DNA of 64,000 nt from Fertoeibacter niger (GCF_009380135.2 NZ_WHUT02000010.1:95112-159111), one strand, 5' to 3'; shown: positions 42,924-51,410, counted from the first letter of the stretch. Program-made: numbers and translations. The notes: generated by a model from the letters alone, not told the origin.

Positions 42924-42955
42924 GGGAATAACGCGTCGAATGGCACGTTATTCCC
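42924..42955. promoter_or_regulatory. Perfect bidirectional ECF-type promoter between HTTM and DCC genes
   Basis: GGGAATAACG (42924-42933) and CGTTATTCCC (42946-42955) are exact inverted repeats. Read either way this gives GGAATA-15 nt-CGTTAT, so one palindrome encodes two opposed promoters. The leaders are almost equal: 34 bases to the HTTM start and 32 to the DCC start. The motif recurs upstream of the anti-sigma and acidic-protein genes. Confidence 0.72.
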
Positions 42956-42983
42956 CCGTCGCAGCCAAAGTGTGAGCTTCGCA

Positions 42984-43391
42984 ATGGAACCATCAGGTTT
43001 GACGATCCTCTATGATGGCGACTGTCCGTTTTGCACGGCCTACGTCGGCATGGCGCGCCTGCGCCGTGATGTCGGCAATGTCGTGCTGTTGAGCGCGCGC
43101 GAGCCTCATCCCGAGGTCACAGCCATCGCCGCCGCCGGATACGATCTGAACGCCGGAATGGTGGTGATCTGGCGTGGCAGGATCTTTCATGGAAGCCAAG
43201 CGGTCCATCTTCTGGCAATCCTGGCAAGCGACGGCGGCTGGTTCAACCGTTTCCAGCGTCTGGTATTCGGTGGGCCAAGGCGCGCGGCCATGCTTTACCC
43301 TTTGCTTGCTGCTGGCCGCAGGGTGTGGTTGCGGCTTTCCGGCGCATCCCTGATCTCGCACGGGCCAAAAAGTTCTGACCAAAGGGAATAG
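42984..43391 (+). CDS. DCC-family (DUF393) thiol-disulfide oxidoreductase-like protein
   Basis: This 135-residue protein carries the DCC hallmark DGDCPFC at residues 11-17, a thioredoxin-like Cys-X2-Cys site near the N-terminus. A conserved block GMVVIWRGRIFHGSQAVHLLA follows. The family is predicted to reduce or exchange disulfides but has little biochemistry. It diverges from the HTTM gene under a shared palindromic promoter, and its stop codon lies within the promoter motif of the next gene. Redox support for the HTTM protein or secreted partners is a plausible inference. Confidence 0.85.
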   Translation: MEPSGLTILYDGDCPFCTAYVGMARLRRDVGNVVLLSAREPHPEVTAIAAAGYDLNAGMVVIWRGRIFHGSQAVHLLAILASDGGWFNRFQRLVFGGPRRAAMLYPLLAAGRRVWLRLSGASLISHGPKSSDQRE

Positions 43392-43411
43392 GCTTCTGTT
43401 CGGTTCGTTGT
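43385..43411 (+). promoter_or_regulatory. ECF-type promoter candidate for the Asp/Lys-block secreted protein
   Basis: GGAATA (43385-43390), 15 bases, CGTTGT (43406-43411), 45 bases before the ATG at 43457. The motif begins inside the last codons of the DCC gene. Spacing is identical to the sites at 40638 and 42925. Confidence 0.65.
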
Positions 43412-43456
43412 CTTCTTGTGGCTGCCGTGAAGGCCACGCAACAGAGGAAACGATAG

Positions 43457-43765
43457 ATGAAATTGCTGATACCGATCCTCGCTGTCGGCCTCGTCGCGGG
43501 CGCGACAGGCTGGAGCACCCCCGTTCAAGCTTACGACGGCATGCAGTTCCGGCACTTTCTGAATGGGCTTTTCGTCGAGGCGCGAGGCGGTTCTGCCCGT
43601 TCGTGGAACGACGATGATGATGACGGCAAGCGCAAGCGGGTGGTCCGTTCGCGCGACGATGACGATGATGACGGCAAGCGCAAGTCCAAGTCCAAGTCCA
43701 AATCGCGCGACGATGACGACGACGATAGCGGGCGCGGACGCGGGCGCAACGACGACGACGATTGA
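43457..43765 (+). CDS. Small secreted protein of alternating Asp and Lys/Arg blocks
   Basis: This 102-residue protein has a clear Sec signal (LLIPILAVGLVAGATGWS, Ala-type site near residue 25) and a short linker with one aromatic patch (YDGMQFRHFLNGLFVEARG). About 50 residues of charge blocks follow: DDDDDGKRKR, RDDDDDDGKRKSKSKSKS, RDDDDDDSGRGRGR, then NDDDD. There is no Cys. A good ribosome site (AGAGGAAACG) precedes it. The DNA repeats (GACGATGATGA-like units) suggest expansion by slippage. No family is known to me. The blocks could bind calcium or form charge-pairing assemblies outside the cell. The Asp tract echoes that of the nearby subtilase. Confidence 0.8.
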   Translation: MKLLIPILAVGLVAGATGWSTPVQAYDGMQFRHFLNGLFVEARGGSARSWNDDDDDGKRKRVVRSRDDDDDDGKRKSKSKSKSRDDDDDDSGRGRGRNDDDD

Positions 43766-43787
43766 AGCCACAATCGCGTCACGTCAC

Positions 43788-43815
43788 GGGCCGCGGCAGT
43801 CGTCTGCCGCGGCCC
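43788..43815 (+). terminator. Strong hairpin after the acidic secreted protein gene
   Basis: GGGCCGCGGCAG and CTGCCGCGGCCC form a perfect 12-bp stem around TCGT, 22 bases after the stop. No T-run follows, so it may be a Rho-assisted terminator or an mRNA stabiliser. Confidence 0.5.
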
Positions 43816-44274
43816 AACCGCTACGCGCACCTGTTCGACCAAGTCGCAAGCGGGGAGAGTCGGCATTCTGCGGCACGCCACACCTGTGAGGTTCGTATTT
43901 AGTAACATTGGTATAGACTGCTTCATTTGCGTTATACTTTCTTTTTGCACAGCACATGGTGGTTCCTGTTGAAGTCGAATAACACATGATAAGTTGCGCT
44001 TATCATGGTTATTAATCTGGAAGCGCCAATATGACAGGCTGGCCCGGGAACTTGCACGAAACGCCTCGGAACAATTGCCGGACACTGCCAACGGCGTGCC
44101 ATTCCGGGCAGAGCAGATGCCCCCGTCGAATGTGACAGCGCCCCTGCAGCGGACCATCGGCTCCGCCAGCGCGTTCACCTGACGGGCAGATGCCACAGGC
44201 TGCGGCGGGTCGTGCATGCCAATCTGCGCGGGATGCGGGGCAACAGCCTCTGATTTGCGGGCAATGCCAGAGTA
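43816..44274. other. AT-richer intergenic region with an inverted repeat
   Basis: No convincing gene is present. The stretch at about 43890-44015 is markedly more AT-rich than its surroundings. It contains CATGATAAG (43985-43993) facing CTTATCATG (43999-44007) across 5 bases, a perfect 9-bp hairpin or protein-binding palindrome. No T-run follows. It separates the sigma module from the end of the leftward catabolic operon. Confidence 0.45.
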
Positions 44275-45030
44275 TCAAAGGCTGGCGGTTATGCCGCCAT
44301 CGACGAAAAGCACATGCCCGTTCACGAAAGACGAAGCCTCGGAGGCAAGGAAGATGCAGGCACCAACCAGTTCCTCGACGCGCCCCCAGCGGCCAGCGGG
44401 CGTTCGTTTTTCAAGCCACGCGGAAAACTCTCCATCCGCCAACAGGGCCGCGTTCAGGTCGGTGCGGAAATAGCCCGGCGCAATGGCATTGCACTGCATC
44501 CCAAACCGGGCCCAGTCCGTTGCCATGCCCTTGGTCAGGTTGCCGACAGCCCCCTTTGTCGCCGCGTAAGGCGCGATCCCGGGCCGCGCCAAGGCCGTCT
44601 GAACACTGGCGATGTTGATGATCTTGCCGTGTTCCCGACGGATCATGTGCCGCGCGACAGCCTGACCAACGTGAAAGACCGAGGCGATATTGGTCTGCAA
44701 CAGCAAATCAAACTGGTCTGGCGGAAATTCAGCCAGCGGCGAACGATACTGCATACCGGCGTTGTTCACCAGAATGTCGATGGGGCCCACCTCTGCCTCG
44801 AACCTGTCGACAGCCTGCCGGGCGGCCTGATGATCCGTCACGTCAAAGGCCAGCGTTCTTGCGCCGCCCAGACCTTCCGAAGCCGCCGCCAGTCGCTCTG
44901 CCGAACGACCGTTCAACACCACCTCGGCCCCGGCATCGCAAAGACCGCGGGCAAGCGCCAGTCCGATGCCCTGCGTTGATCCCGTGATCAGGGCCCGCCG
45001 TCCCTTCAGATTGAACAATTCCAGCGACAT
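44275..45030 (-). CDS. Short-chain dehydrogenase (gluconate 5-dehydrogenase-like)
   Basis: This 251-residue classical SDR opens LFNLKGRRALITGSTQGIGL. It has VNNAGMQYRSPLAEF, the active-site YAATKGAVGNL (Tyr and Lys) and NAIAPGYFRTDLNAAL. The N-terminal pattern and AGMQYR block are typical of gluconate 5-dehydrogenase (IdnO/Gno) and of 2-keto/5-keto sugar acid reductases. It lies 2 bases after the MFS carrier gene and is the last gene of the LacI-associated operon. The actual substrate is probably a sugar acid or keto sugar made by that operon. Confidence 0.86.
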   Translation of the reverse strand: MSLELFNLKGRRALITGSTQGIGLALARGLCDAGAEVVLNGRSAERLAAASEGLGGARTLAFDVTDHQAARQAVDRFEAEVGPIDILVNNAGMQYRSPLAEFPPDQFDLLLQTNIASVFHVGQAVARHMIRREHGKIINIASVQTALARPGIAPYAATKGAVGNLTKGMATDWARFGMQCNAIAPGYFRTDLNAALLADGEFSAWLEKRTPAGRWGRVEELVGACIFLASEASSFVNGHVLFVDGGITASL

Positions 45031-45032
45031 GG

Positions 45033-46256
45033 TTAGCCTGTCACGTCGGCGGCGACGGCATCAAACCTGGCAGCGGGGCGCCAATCAGCCGATGCAGTCT
45101 TGCCCGCCAGCAGCATGACCGCCCCCAGCATCACGGCAAGGCCCACAAAGACCGGCCCCAGCCCGAACAAGCCACCCACGAACCCGATGATGGACGGGGC
45201 CAGCAGAAGGCCGGAATGGCCCATTGTCGTCACCACGCTCATGGCGACACCCGCATCGATACCGGGCTGATTGCCGGCGGACGAAAACAGGATTGGCACC
45301 ATGTTGGCAATGCCGATGCCGCTGGCGAAGAACGCAACAATGGCTACCCACGGTTCGGTTGCCAGCCCGGCCACCGCAAGGGCAAGACCCGCGATCAGCC
45401 CCGACAGGCGAAAGGTCGCAACGGCACCCAACCTGTTGCGCAGCGAGTCCCCCAGAAAACGGGTCACGGCCATCGCGCCGGAAAAGCCTGCAAACGCAAA
45501 TCCTGCCGTCGCCGTATCGGCCAGCATCGCCTTTTGCAGGAAAAGCGCGGACCAACTGAGAATGGCACCCTCCGCACACAGGCACAGCATGGCCATGGCC
45601 CCAATCACATAGATGGCCGCGCGCCGCGGCAAACGTCCCTGCGAATGCCCCGCAGGCCTGGCAACAGCCGAAGGCGTCGAACCATGATCGTCCATGACCA
45701 TGGGATAGGCCAGTCCGACGACCAGCGCGGCAAGAACGGCCACCGCCAAGGCATGGGGGTAAAGCCCGACACGTTCGATCAGAACCCCACCCAGCGCCCC
45801 ACCGGCAAAGCCGCCAAGGCTCCAGAACCCATGCGAAGACGACATGATTGCGCGCCCCAGCCGCTTTTCCAGCAGCACGACGTTGGCATTCATCGCCACA
45901 TCCATGCCCCCGACGGCCCCGCCAAAAATGGCCAGCGCAAGGGCCGCCAGCCAGACGTTTGCGACAGCCAGCACCAGCGGCAAGGCGGCGATCACCGGCA
46001 GGGCAAACAGCAGCAAGGTCCGCCGCGAACCGAAGCGGGCCACCATCTGACCTGAAACCGTCATCGCCGCGATCGCCCCGAGGCCAAAGCACAGGATCAA
46101 CAGACCCAGCGCAAACTCGCTGAGTTCCAGCCTTTGGGCCACACCGGGAATATGGGGCGACCAGCTGCCGACAACGAATCCGTTGGCCAGAAACATGCTT
46201 GCGGCGGCCCAGCGTCCGGCCTGCGCCGCCGGAGACGTCTGATCTGCGGGTGTCAC
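45033..46256 (-). CDS. Major facilitator superfamily transporter
   Basis: This 407-residue MFS protein has twelve predicted helices with pseudo-twofold repeats. The loop 2-3 signature is in GQMVARFGSRRTLLLF and the helix-5 region in GGMDVAMNANVVLLEKRLGR. The GTG start at 46254-46256 follows GAAGGAAAG by 5-6 bases and places helix 1 at WAAASMFLANGFVVGSW. It resembles the YbjJ-like branch, whose substrates are poorly known. It lies 2 bases before the SDR gene. It is the only carrier in this operon and could import the substrate or export the product. Confidence 0.86.
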   Translation of the reverse strand: MTPADQTSPAAQAGRWAAASMFLANGFVVGSWSPHIPGVAQRLELSEFALGLLILCFGLGAIAAMTVSGQMVARFGSRRTLLLFALPVIAALPLVLAVANVWLAALALAIFGGAVGGMDVAMNANVVLLEKRLGRAIMSSSHGFWSLGGFAGGALGGVLIERVGLYPHALAVAVLAALVVGLAYPMVMDDHGSTPSAVARPAGHSQGRLPRRAAIYVIGAMAMLCLCAEGAILSWSALFLQKAMLADTATAGFAFAGFSGAMAVTRFLGDSLRNRLGAVATFRLSGLIAGLALAVAGLATEPWVAIVAFFASGIGIANMVPILFSSAGNQPGIDAGVAMSVVTTMGHSGLLLAPSIIGFVGGLFGLGPVFVGLAVMLGAVMLLAGKTASADWRPAARFDAVAADVTG

Positions 46257-46345
46257 GTCATCTTTCCTTCTTGTCTGGTTGTCCGGATTGAGCACCCTGC
46301 CCCCGATGGGACAGACCTTGCTGCCTTCAGGTGATCGCACCCTGA

Positions 46346-47593
46346 TCAGGGTTGTTCCAAAGCCCGGCCAATCCAGGCCGTCACCTCGTCAAGGCTCATG
46401 CCCAGTTGTTCCTGGATCGTCAGCTTCTGCCCGTCACGGAAAACACCGTTCTCCGAAACCTCCAGCACCTTGCGGATCTGTTCTGCGGTCCACAGCTTTT
46501 CACGCACCAGCTGCACGGCCTGCGGATTGTGATCCAGACCGTATTTCTGAATGACGTAGACAAAGCCGCGCAGCTTCTGCAACCAGACCCGCACGTTCGT
46601 CAGCGCGATCCATGTCGTTTCAAAATCGGAATCGACCGAGACGACAGGCACGATGGCGACAGCAGCGCCGCTGGTCTTGACATAGCCCACGATGTCGAAA
46701 TCAACCGTGAAATCAAATACGTCCATCTGGTCCAGCAGGCCCAGCAGGTATTCACGCTCGAACATCTTGAAGGGGCAGGTCACATCGCCCAGCAGCAGGT
46801 CAAAATTCAACAGGGCTTGCACGCGCTTGATGACATAATTGCCGTAGGACTCACTCTCGCGGCTGGTCTGCCATTCCAGAATCCGTGTGGAACGCCGGTC
46901 GCCCAGTGCGACCTTCTTTCCAAGGCCAGCCAGTTCATGCAGCAGCAATCCGGCCTGGCCCAGATGGTTGCTGTTGTCGCAATCGGTGTACATGACATAG
47001 TCATGCCCGTCACGGGCCGCCTGCTGCATACCCAGATGGATCGCGCCGCCTTTGGTCGAAAGTGCCGCAGTTTCAAGCCGCGACAAGGGAAGGTCCGGCG
47101 CAGGCAAGGCATCGGCCAGCCGCATGAGATGAACATTCGACAGCGCCTCGGCTTCGACGATGGCGCGGGCCACCGAAAGACTGTCTTCGGGGCAGTCGTC
47201 ATCGACGATGTAAAGGCCCCAGCGGTGGGGCGTATCGCGGAAAAGCCAGTCCAGTTCCGCCACAGTCACGCGCAGCGCGTCCTCGCCGGTGGGGTTCGTC
47301 TCGGAATTGGGTTGAAGACGCCGCACCTCTTTCCAGACGGCAAAGACAACGCCCAGGCTAAGTGGCTTGGCCAGCGCCAGCACATGGCGACGTGCCCGCG
47401 CCAGATAGCCGACCAGTTCCACCAGAATTTCATCCCCGGGGCAAAGGGTGCGAATGGCCTCGATCTCGGTGATGTTCTCGGCCACCAGCCTGTCGGTGAT
47501 GCGGAAAACCTCGGCGCGATAGTCCCACGAGCTCAGGAAACGCAGAACGTCCTGTGGCTGCGGGATGATCTTGGGATGGATGGTCTGATTCAT
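46346..47593 (-). CDS. Family-2-like glycosyltransferase, unusual
   Basis: This 415-residue protein has a GT-A fold: the nucleotide strand LYIVDDDCPEDSL, an acidic YTDCDNSNHLGQ in place of a canonical DXD, and GDRRSTRILEW. An acceptor region (LGDVTCPFKMFEREYLLGLL; DFTVDFDIVGYV) follows. It has no membrane helices and no signal peptide. An N-terminal domain of about 110 residues precedes the catalytic core. The ATG at 47591-47593 follows AGGAAAG by 8 bases. A glycosyltransferase inside an otherwise catabolic-looking operon is unexpected. Donor and acceptor are unknown. Confidence 0.75.
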   Translation of the reverse strand: MNQTIHPKIIPQPQDVLRFLSSWDYRAEVFRITDRLVAENITEIEAIRTLCPGDEILVELVGYLARARRHVLALAKPLSLGVVFAVWKEVRRLQPNSETNPTGEDALRVTVAELDWLFRDTPHRWGLYIVDDDCPEDSLSVARAIVEAEALSNVHLMRLADALPAPDLPLSRLETAALSTKGGAIHLGMQQAARDGHDYVMYTDCDNSNHLGQAGLLLHELAGLGKKVALGDRRSTRILEWQTSRESESYGNYVIKRVQALLNFDLLLGDVTCPFKMFEREYLLGLLDQMDVFDFTVDFDIVGYVKTSGAAVAIVPVVSVDSDFETTWIALTNVRVWLQKLRGFVYVIQKYGLDHNPQAVQLVREKLWTAEQIRKVLEVSENGVFRDGQKLTIQEQLGMSLDEVTAWIGRALEQP

Positions 47594-47614
47594 GTTCACA
47601 GCTTTCCTGATGAT

Positions 47615-50005
47615 TTAACCTGCAACGCTGACGGCTGCTGTCGAATGAGGGGGGTTGGTGCCGGGACGCGCTGGCCAGTCCTGTGGATGATGCAACTGCA
47701 ATGCAGGCTTGCGGCCTTGCAGAAGCGCCAGAACATGGGGCGGTGTCAGAGGCAGTTCCTGCACCCGAACCCCGATGGCCCGCGATACAGCGCAGGCAAT
47801 GGCCGCGCCCACATTCAGGATGGGAACCTCGCCCGCGCCCTTTGCCCCCCAGGGGCCGATGGATGGCGCGCCTTCGTGCAACTCGATCTCGACCGGAACG
47901 ACATCCTGCGCCAGGGGAATCCGATAGCTGCCAAAGCCGGCCTGCCGGAATGCGCCATCTTCGGCCAGCGTCACCTCTTCGTGCAGGGCGTAGCCCAGAC
48001 CCTGCACCACCCCACCCTGAATCTGGCCATGAATTGCGCTGGGGTTCAGCGCACGACCCACATCCTGCACCACACGATAGCGTAAAACCTCGACTTGCCC
48101 GGTCGCAGGGTCAACGGCCACGTCACAGTCGTGAACCGCAAACACGGGAATATCGACCGCTTCCAGAAAGTGGCCGGCGGCGCAGCCGTCCATGGCCGCC
48201 ACGCCGGGGCGGGTGAAGGCGCCGCTGCCGGAAATCGGGCCAGTGATCTGCATCGCCTCTTGCGCAAGGCTGGCCAAAGTCATGCCTGTGCCCGGATGCC
48301 CGACCCTGTCTATCCGCCCTTGCGAGAGGCTCAGTTCCGATGCCGGGGCCTGCAATAGCCGCGCAGCCAGAGCCAGCAGCTTCTGGCGGATCTCGGTGCA
48401 AGCCGCGACCGCCGCCGCCCCCAGCGAAACCGTCGTCCGCCCGCCGCCAACGCCCACGTCGAAACCGGCCGCGTCGGTATCGGCCTGATGCACAACCACA
48501 TCGCAAGGCGAAAGACCCAACTCCGCGGCAACGATCTGGGGCAGCGACTGCATCATCGTGCCTTGACCGATCTCGACCCCCGCCGTGACCAGCGTGGCGC
48601 TGCCATCGGGATTGAGGTTCACCGTCGCGGCCGAAGGCCCGACAAAGACGAACCAGGTGCCAACCGTTGTAGCCCGGCCGTAAAGCCTGCCGTCATCGCT
48701 CGGCAAGGTCGCCCCCTTGCTGCGCATCTGCGACATCTTTTCAAGCATCGGCCCCAGCACATCGCCCTGAAACACCTGCCCGGTTGACCCCAGATCGCCA
48801 TCACCCAGAACGTTGCGCCGCCGGAACTCCACCGGGTCCATGCCGATGGCCTGGCAGATTTCGTCGGTGTGACTTTCCAGCGCAAAGATGTTGTAGACGC
48901 CGTTGCAGGCGCGAAAGGCCCCGTTTGGAGCCGTGTTGGTATAGACGGCCCGCGACACCAGCCGCACTGCTTCCAGACGATAGGATGAGCCCAGCGTATG
49001 TGCCGTCATCGTGGTCAGATAGATCTGTTCGCCGCCATAGGCCCCGCAATCCATCAGGACAACCGCCTCGCGCCCTGCTATCCGCCCGTCCCGTGTCACG
49101 GCAGACCGGATCAGGATGTCGGCATTCTCGCGGCAAGGGCAGGACAGCATTTCCTCGGCCCGGCTGGGCACAAGCGCCACGCTTTTTCCGCAAGCCAGCG
49201 CCAGTGCAGCGGCGTAGGGTTCAATCGTGCAGCCGTATTTGGCCCCAAATCCCCCACCCACCGCCGGGGCCGTCACCCGCACCCGCGCCGGGGAAAGGCC
49301 AAGCGCCCGTGCCGTCACGTTCTTGACCGTCCAGGGCGCCTGCGTCGAGGCGATCAGGTGAAGCCGCCCATCAGCATAGCTTGCAATGGCGGCGCGCGGT
49401 TCCAGTTGCATGTGAATCTGCCGCCCGACACGAAAGGCACTTTCAACGATCGTCACATCGGGGCGCGAAAAGGCGGCGTCAACATCCCCGCGCCGGACCT
49501 GCGATTCCCATGCCAGATTGCCGCCCCGGCCCGCCCCGCGTGTTTCCAGCAGCACCTCGTGCGTGGCCCAGTCGGGGTGCACCAGTGGCGCGCCACTGGC
49601 GAGCGCACCGGCCATGTCGAACACAGCCGGCAACGGACGGATCACCACATCAACGGCCAGCGCAGCGGCCTTGGCCTGTTCCAGCGTATCGGCGGCGATG
49701 GCGGCAAGGGGCTCACCCTTGTACCGCACCCGTCCGGTCGCAAAAAGCCGCTGGTCAGCGACCCCGATGCCAAAGCGGTGCGGTGCATCGGAGGCCGTGA
49801 CGACAGCCCGCACGCCCGGCATCTTGCGTGCAGCGCTGACATCCAGGCGCAGTATTTCGCCCGAAGCGACATCTGCCCGCAAAAGATAAGCCTGAAGATG
49901 GCCCTGACAGGCTTCATCGACCGTATAGCGCGTGCGGCCCCGCAGTTTGTCAAACGCGTCGCGGCGGGCGAAAACCGGATCCGGAAACGGCGTTTTCAGG
50001 TTCAT
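47615..50005 (-). CDS. Molybdenum hydroxylase large (Moco-binding) subunit, xanthine dehydrogenase family
   Basis: This 796-residue large subunit of the xanthine/CO/aldehyde dehydrogenase family shows molybdopterin-binding blocks GGGFGAKYGCTIEPY, APNGAFRACNG, VEIGQGTMMQSLPQ, GVGGGRTTVSLGAAA and the catalytic Glu in WGAKGAGEVPIL. The substrate loop lacks the CO-dehydrogenase Cys signature and xanthine-specific features, so an aldehyde, aldose or N-heterocycle substrate is open. Its ATG forms an ATGA overlap with the iron-sulfur subunit gene. The open frame extends to 50056 without homology. It is followed 15 bases later by the glycosyltransferase gene. Confidence 0.9.
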   Translation of the reverse strand: MNLKTPFPDPVFARRDAFDKLRGRTRYTVDEACQGHLQAYLLRADVASGEILRLDVSAARKMPGVRAVVTASDAPHRFGIGVADQRLFATGRVRYKGEPLAAIAADTLEQAKAAALAVDVVIRPLPAVFDMAGALASGAPLVHPDWATHEVLLETRGAGRGGNLAWESQVRRGDVDAAFSRPDVTIVESAFRVGRQIHMQLEPRAAIASYADGRLHLIASTQAPWTVKNVTARALGLSPARVRVTAPAVGGGFGAKYGCTIEPYAAALALACGKSVALVPSRAEEMLSCPCRENADILIRSAVTRDGRIAGREAVVLMDCGAYGGEQIYLTTMTAHTLGSSYRLEAVRLVSRAVYTNTAPNGAFRACNGVYNIFALESHTDEICQAIGMDPVEFRRRNVLGDGDLGSTGQVFQGDVLGPMLEKMSQMRSKGATLPSDDGRLYGRATTVGTWFVFVGPSAATVNLNPDGSATLVTAGVEIGQGTMMQSLPQIVAAELGLSPCDVVVHQADTDAAGFDVGVGGGRTTVSLGAAAVAACTEIRQKLLALAARLLQAPASELSLSQGRIDRVGHPGTGMTLASLAQEAMQITGPISGSGAFTRPGVAAMDGCAAGHFLEAVDIPVFAVHDCDVAVDPATGQVEVLRYRVVQDVGRALNPSAIHGQIQGGVVQGLGYALHEEVTLAEDGAFRQAGFGSYRIPLAQDVVPVEIELHEGAPSIGPWGAKGAGEVPILNVGAAIACAVSRAIGVRVQELPLTPPHVLALLQGRKPALQLHHPQDWPARPGTNPPHSTAAVSVAG

Positions 50006-50490
50006 GCCACCACCTTTTGCGCATCCGCCGCAACCAGATCTTTCGCCGCGCGGCACGCGGCCGACACGATCCGTTCATAGCCGGTGCAACGGCAGATGTT
50101 TCCCGCCAGCGCCCGCTTCACCTTTTCACGATCTGTCGTCGGGCAAGTTTTCAGCAGATGTGTCAGTGTCATGACCATGCCGGGAAAGCACATGCCGCAT
50201 TGCACGGCATCCTCCGCCTCCATCGCGGCCATCAGGCTCTGTGCCACAGGATCCTGATCCAGACCTTCAATGGTCACGATCTGCGCCCCTTCGGCCAAGG
50301 CGACGGGCACTAGGCAGGCCGCGATGGGCGCACCATCCAACTGCACCAGGCAGGCCCCGCAAAAGCCCTCGCCGCAGACATCCTTCGACCCGGTCAGGCC
50401 CAGATTTTCACGCAGGACGCGGTGCAGGGGCGCGGCAGGGTCGGCGTCATGCCGGCACCACTCCCCGTTGATCCATAGCTGGCCAATCAT
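50002..50490 (-). CDS. Molybdenum hydroxylase small [2Fe-2S] subunit
   Basis: This 162-residue protein has two [2Fe-2S] clusters. The first is the plant-type CGEGFCGACLVQLDG with a fourth Cys in IAACLVP. The second is the helical-type QCGMCFPGMVM with GNICRCTGYERIV. It carries electrons from the molybdenum centre to FAD. The ATG at 50488-50490 overlaps the FAD-subunit stop by ATGA, and its stop overlaps the large-subunit start likewise. The three subunits are thus translationally coupled in the order FAD, Fe-S, Mo. Confidence 0.92.
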   Translation of the reverse strand: MIGQLWINGEWCRHDADPAAPLHRVLRENLGLTGSKDVCGEGFCGACLVQLDGAPIAACLVPVALAEGAQIVTIEGLDQDPVAQSLMAAMEAEDAVQCGMCFPGMVMTLTHLLKTCPTTDREKVKRALAGNICRCTGYERIVSAACRAAKDLVAADAQKVVA

Positions 50491-51362
50491 TCCTGCCCCC
50501 CGGCTTTCGCCCATTGCGCAACAGCGCGCGCCACCAGTTCGGGCAGAACCTGCTGGCGGTACCAACCGGGCACCTCCGGCCCTTCGCGCCCTGCGAACTG
50601 GCACAGGTTTGCCTGCGCGCAGGTGATCGCCGCCGATCGGCAGGGCAATTGGCCCGTCAGCGTGCGTTCCAGAGCCGGCCAGCGCCGGGCCTGCGATTCA
50701 ACCGCGCCGACGGCCACGACCACATCGGCAAGCCTGCCTTGCCGGTCAGAACCCGCCGCAAGGCTGACCATCGCGACCGGGTAATCCCCTGCCCTGCGCA
50801 GCGGAAGCCGCGCATGGCACAGACGGCGCCCTGCGCGGCGCGACACTTCCACATGCTGCAACAGGTGGTGTTGCGCGGCGCTTGTCCTGCGCCAATCCAG
50901 ATAGATGGCCAGTTCTTGCCGCAGCGTCCCAGCCGGCGTGATCAGTGTCACCTCGGCTTCGGCGGCCAGCAGCGCCGAGGCCAGATCCGAGGCGGCAAAA
51001 GCCGTCGTGCACAGGTTGCCCCCTACCGTGGCCCGCCGTCGGATGGCCGGGTTTGCGGCTCCACCCGCCGCATCTGCCAGCCCTTTCAGATCGTCCAGCC
51101 CGTCAAGCGCCAGCGCCAGTTCCGCATGACTGGCCCCGGCGCCGATGCGCAGGCGATCCTGGCCGATCTCGATCTGACGAAGCTCTGCAATGCCGGCCAA
51201 AGCAATATAGTGCCCGCTGGTCATGGGCGCGCGCATCAGCCAGGTGCCCCCTGCCAGAAGCCTCCCCTCCGACCCCAGTTCGCCCAGCAGCTTGACCGCC
51301 GCCCCAGCAGTGGCAGGAAGGTGTATCGTGGTCCGATCGGCCCATCTTTCCGCATTGTGCAT
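50487..51362 (-). CDS. Molybdenum hydroxylase FAD-binding subunit
   Basis: This 291-residue FAD subunit (CoxM/XdhB type) has the flavin-binding segments GRLLAGGTWLMRAP and NPAIRRRATVGGNLCTTAFA. The C-terminal domain carries ARLPLRRAGDYPVAM. It receives electrons from the [2Fe-2S] subunit and passes them to NAD+ or another acceptor. It is the first of the three overlapping hydroxylase genes and starts 48 bases after the phosphatase gene. Its C-terminus has an extra Cys-containing stretch (ITCAQANLCQFAG). Confidence 0.9.
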   Translation of the reverse strand: MHNAERWADRTTIHLPATAGAAVKLLGELGSEGRLLAGGTWLMRAPMTSGHYIALAGIAELRQIEIGQDRLRIGAGASHAELALALDGLDDLKGLADAAGGAANPAIRRRATVGGNLCTTAFAASDLASALLAAEAEVTLITPAGTLRQELAIYLDWRRTSAAQHHLLQHVEVSRRAGRRLCHARLPLRRAGDYPVAMVSLAAGSDRQGRLADVVVAVGAVESQARRWPALERTLTGQLPCRSAAITCAQANLCQFAGREGPEVPGWYRQQVLPELVARAVAQWAKAGGQE

Positions 51363-51410
51363 AGCTGGCTTTCCCCCCGCTTTCCTGACCCTTCGGCCAC
51401 GTGACCCTTG

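Noticed and set aside
43531..44217. Minus-strand 228-codon frame antisense to the acidic secreted protein
   Set aside because: Its Ser/Arg-rich segment is just the reverse complement of the Asp/Lys repeats, and there is no ribosome site or domain.
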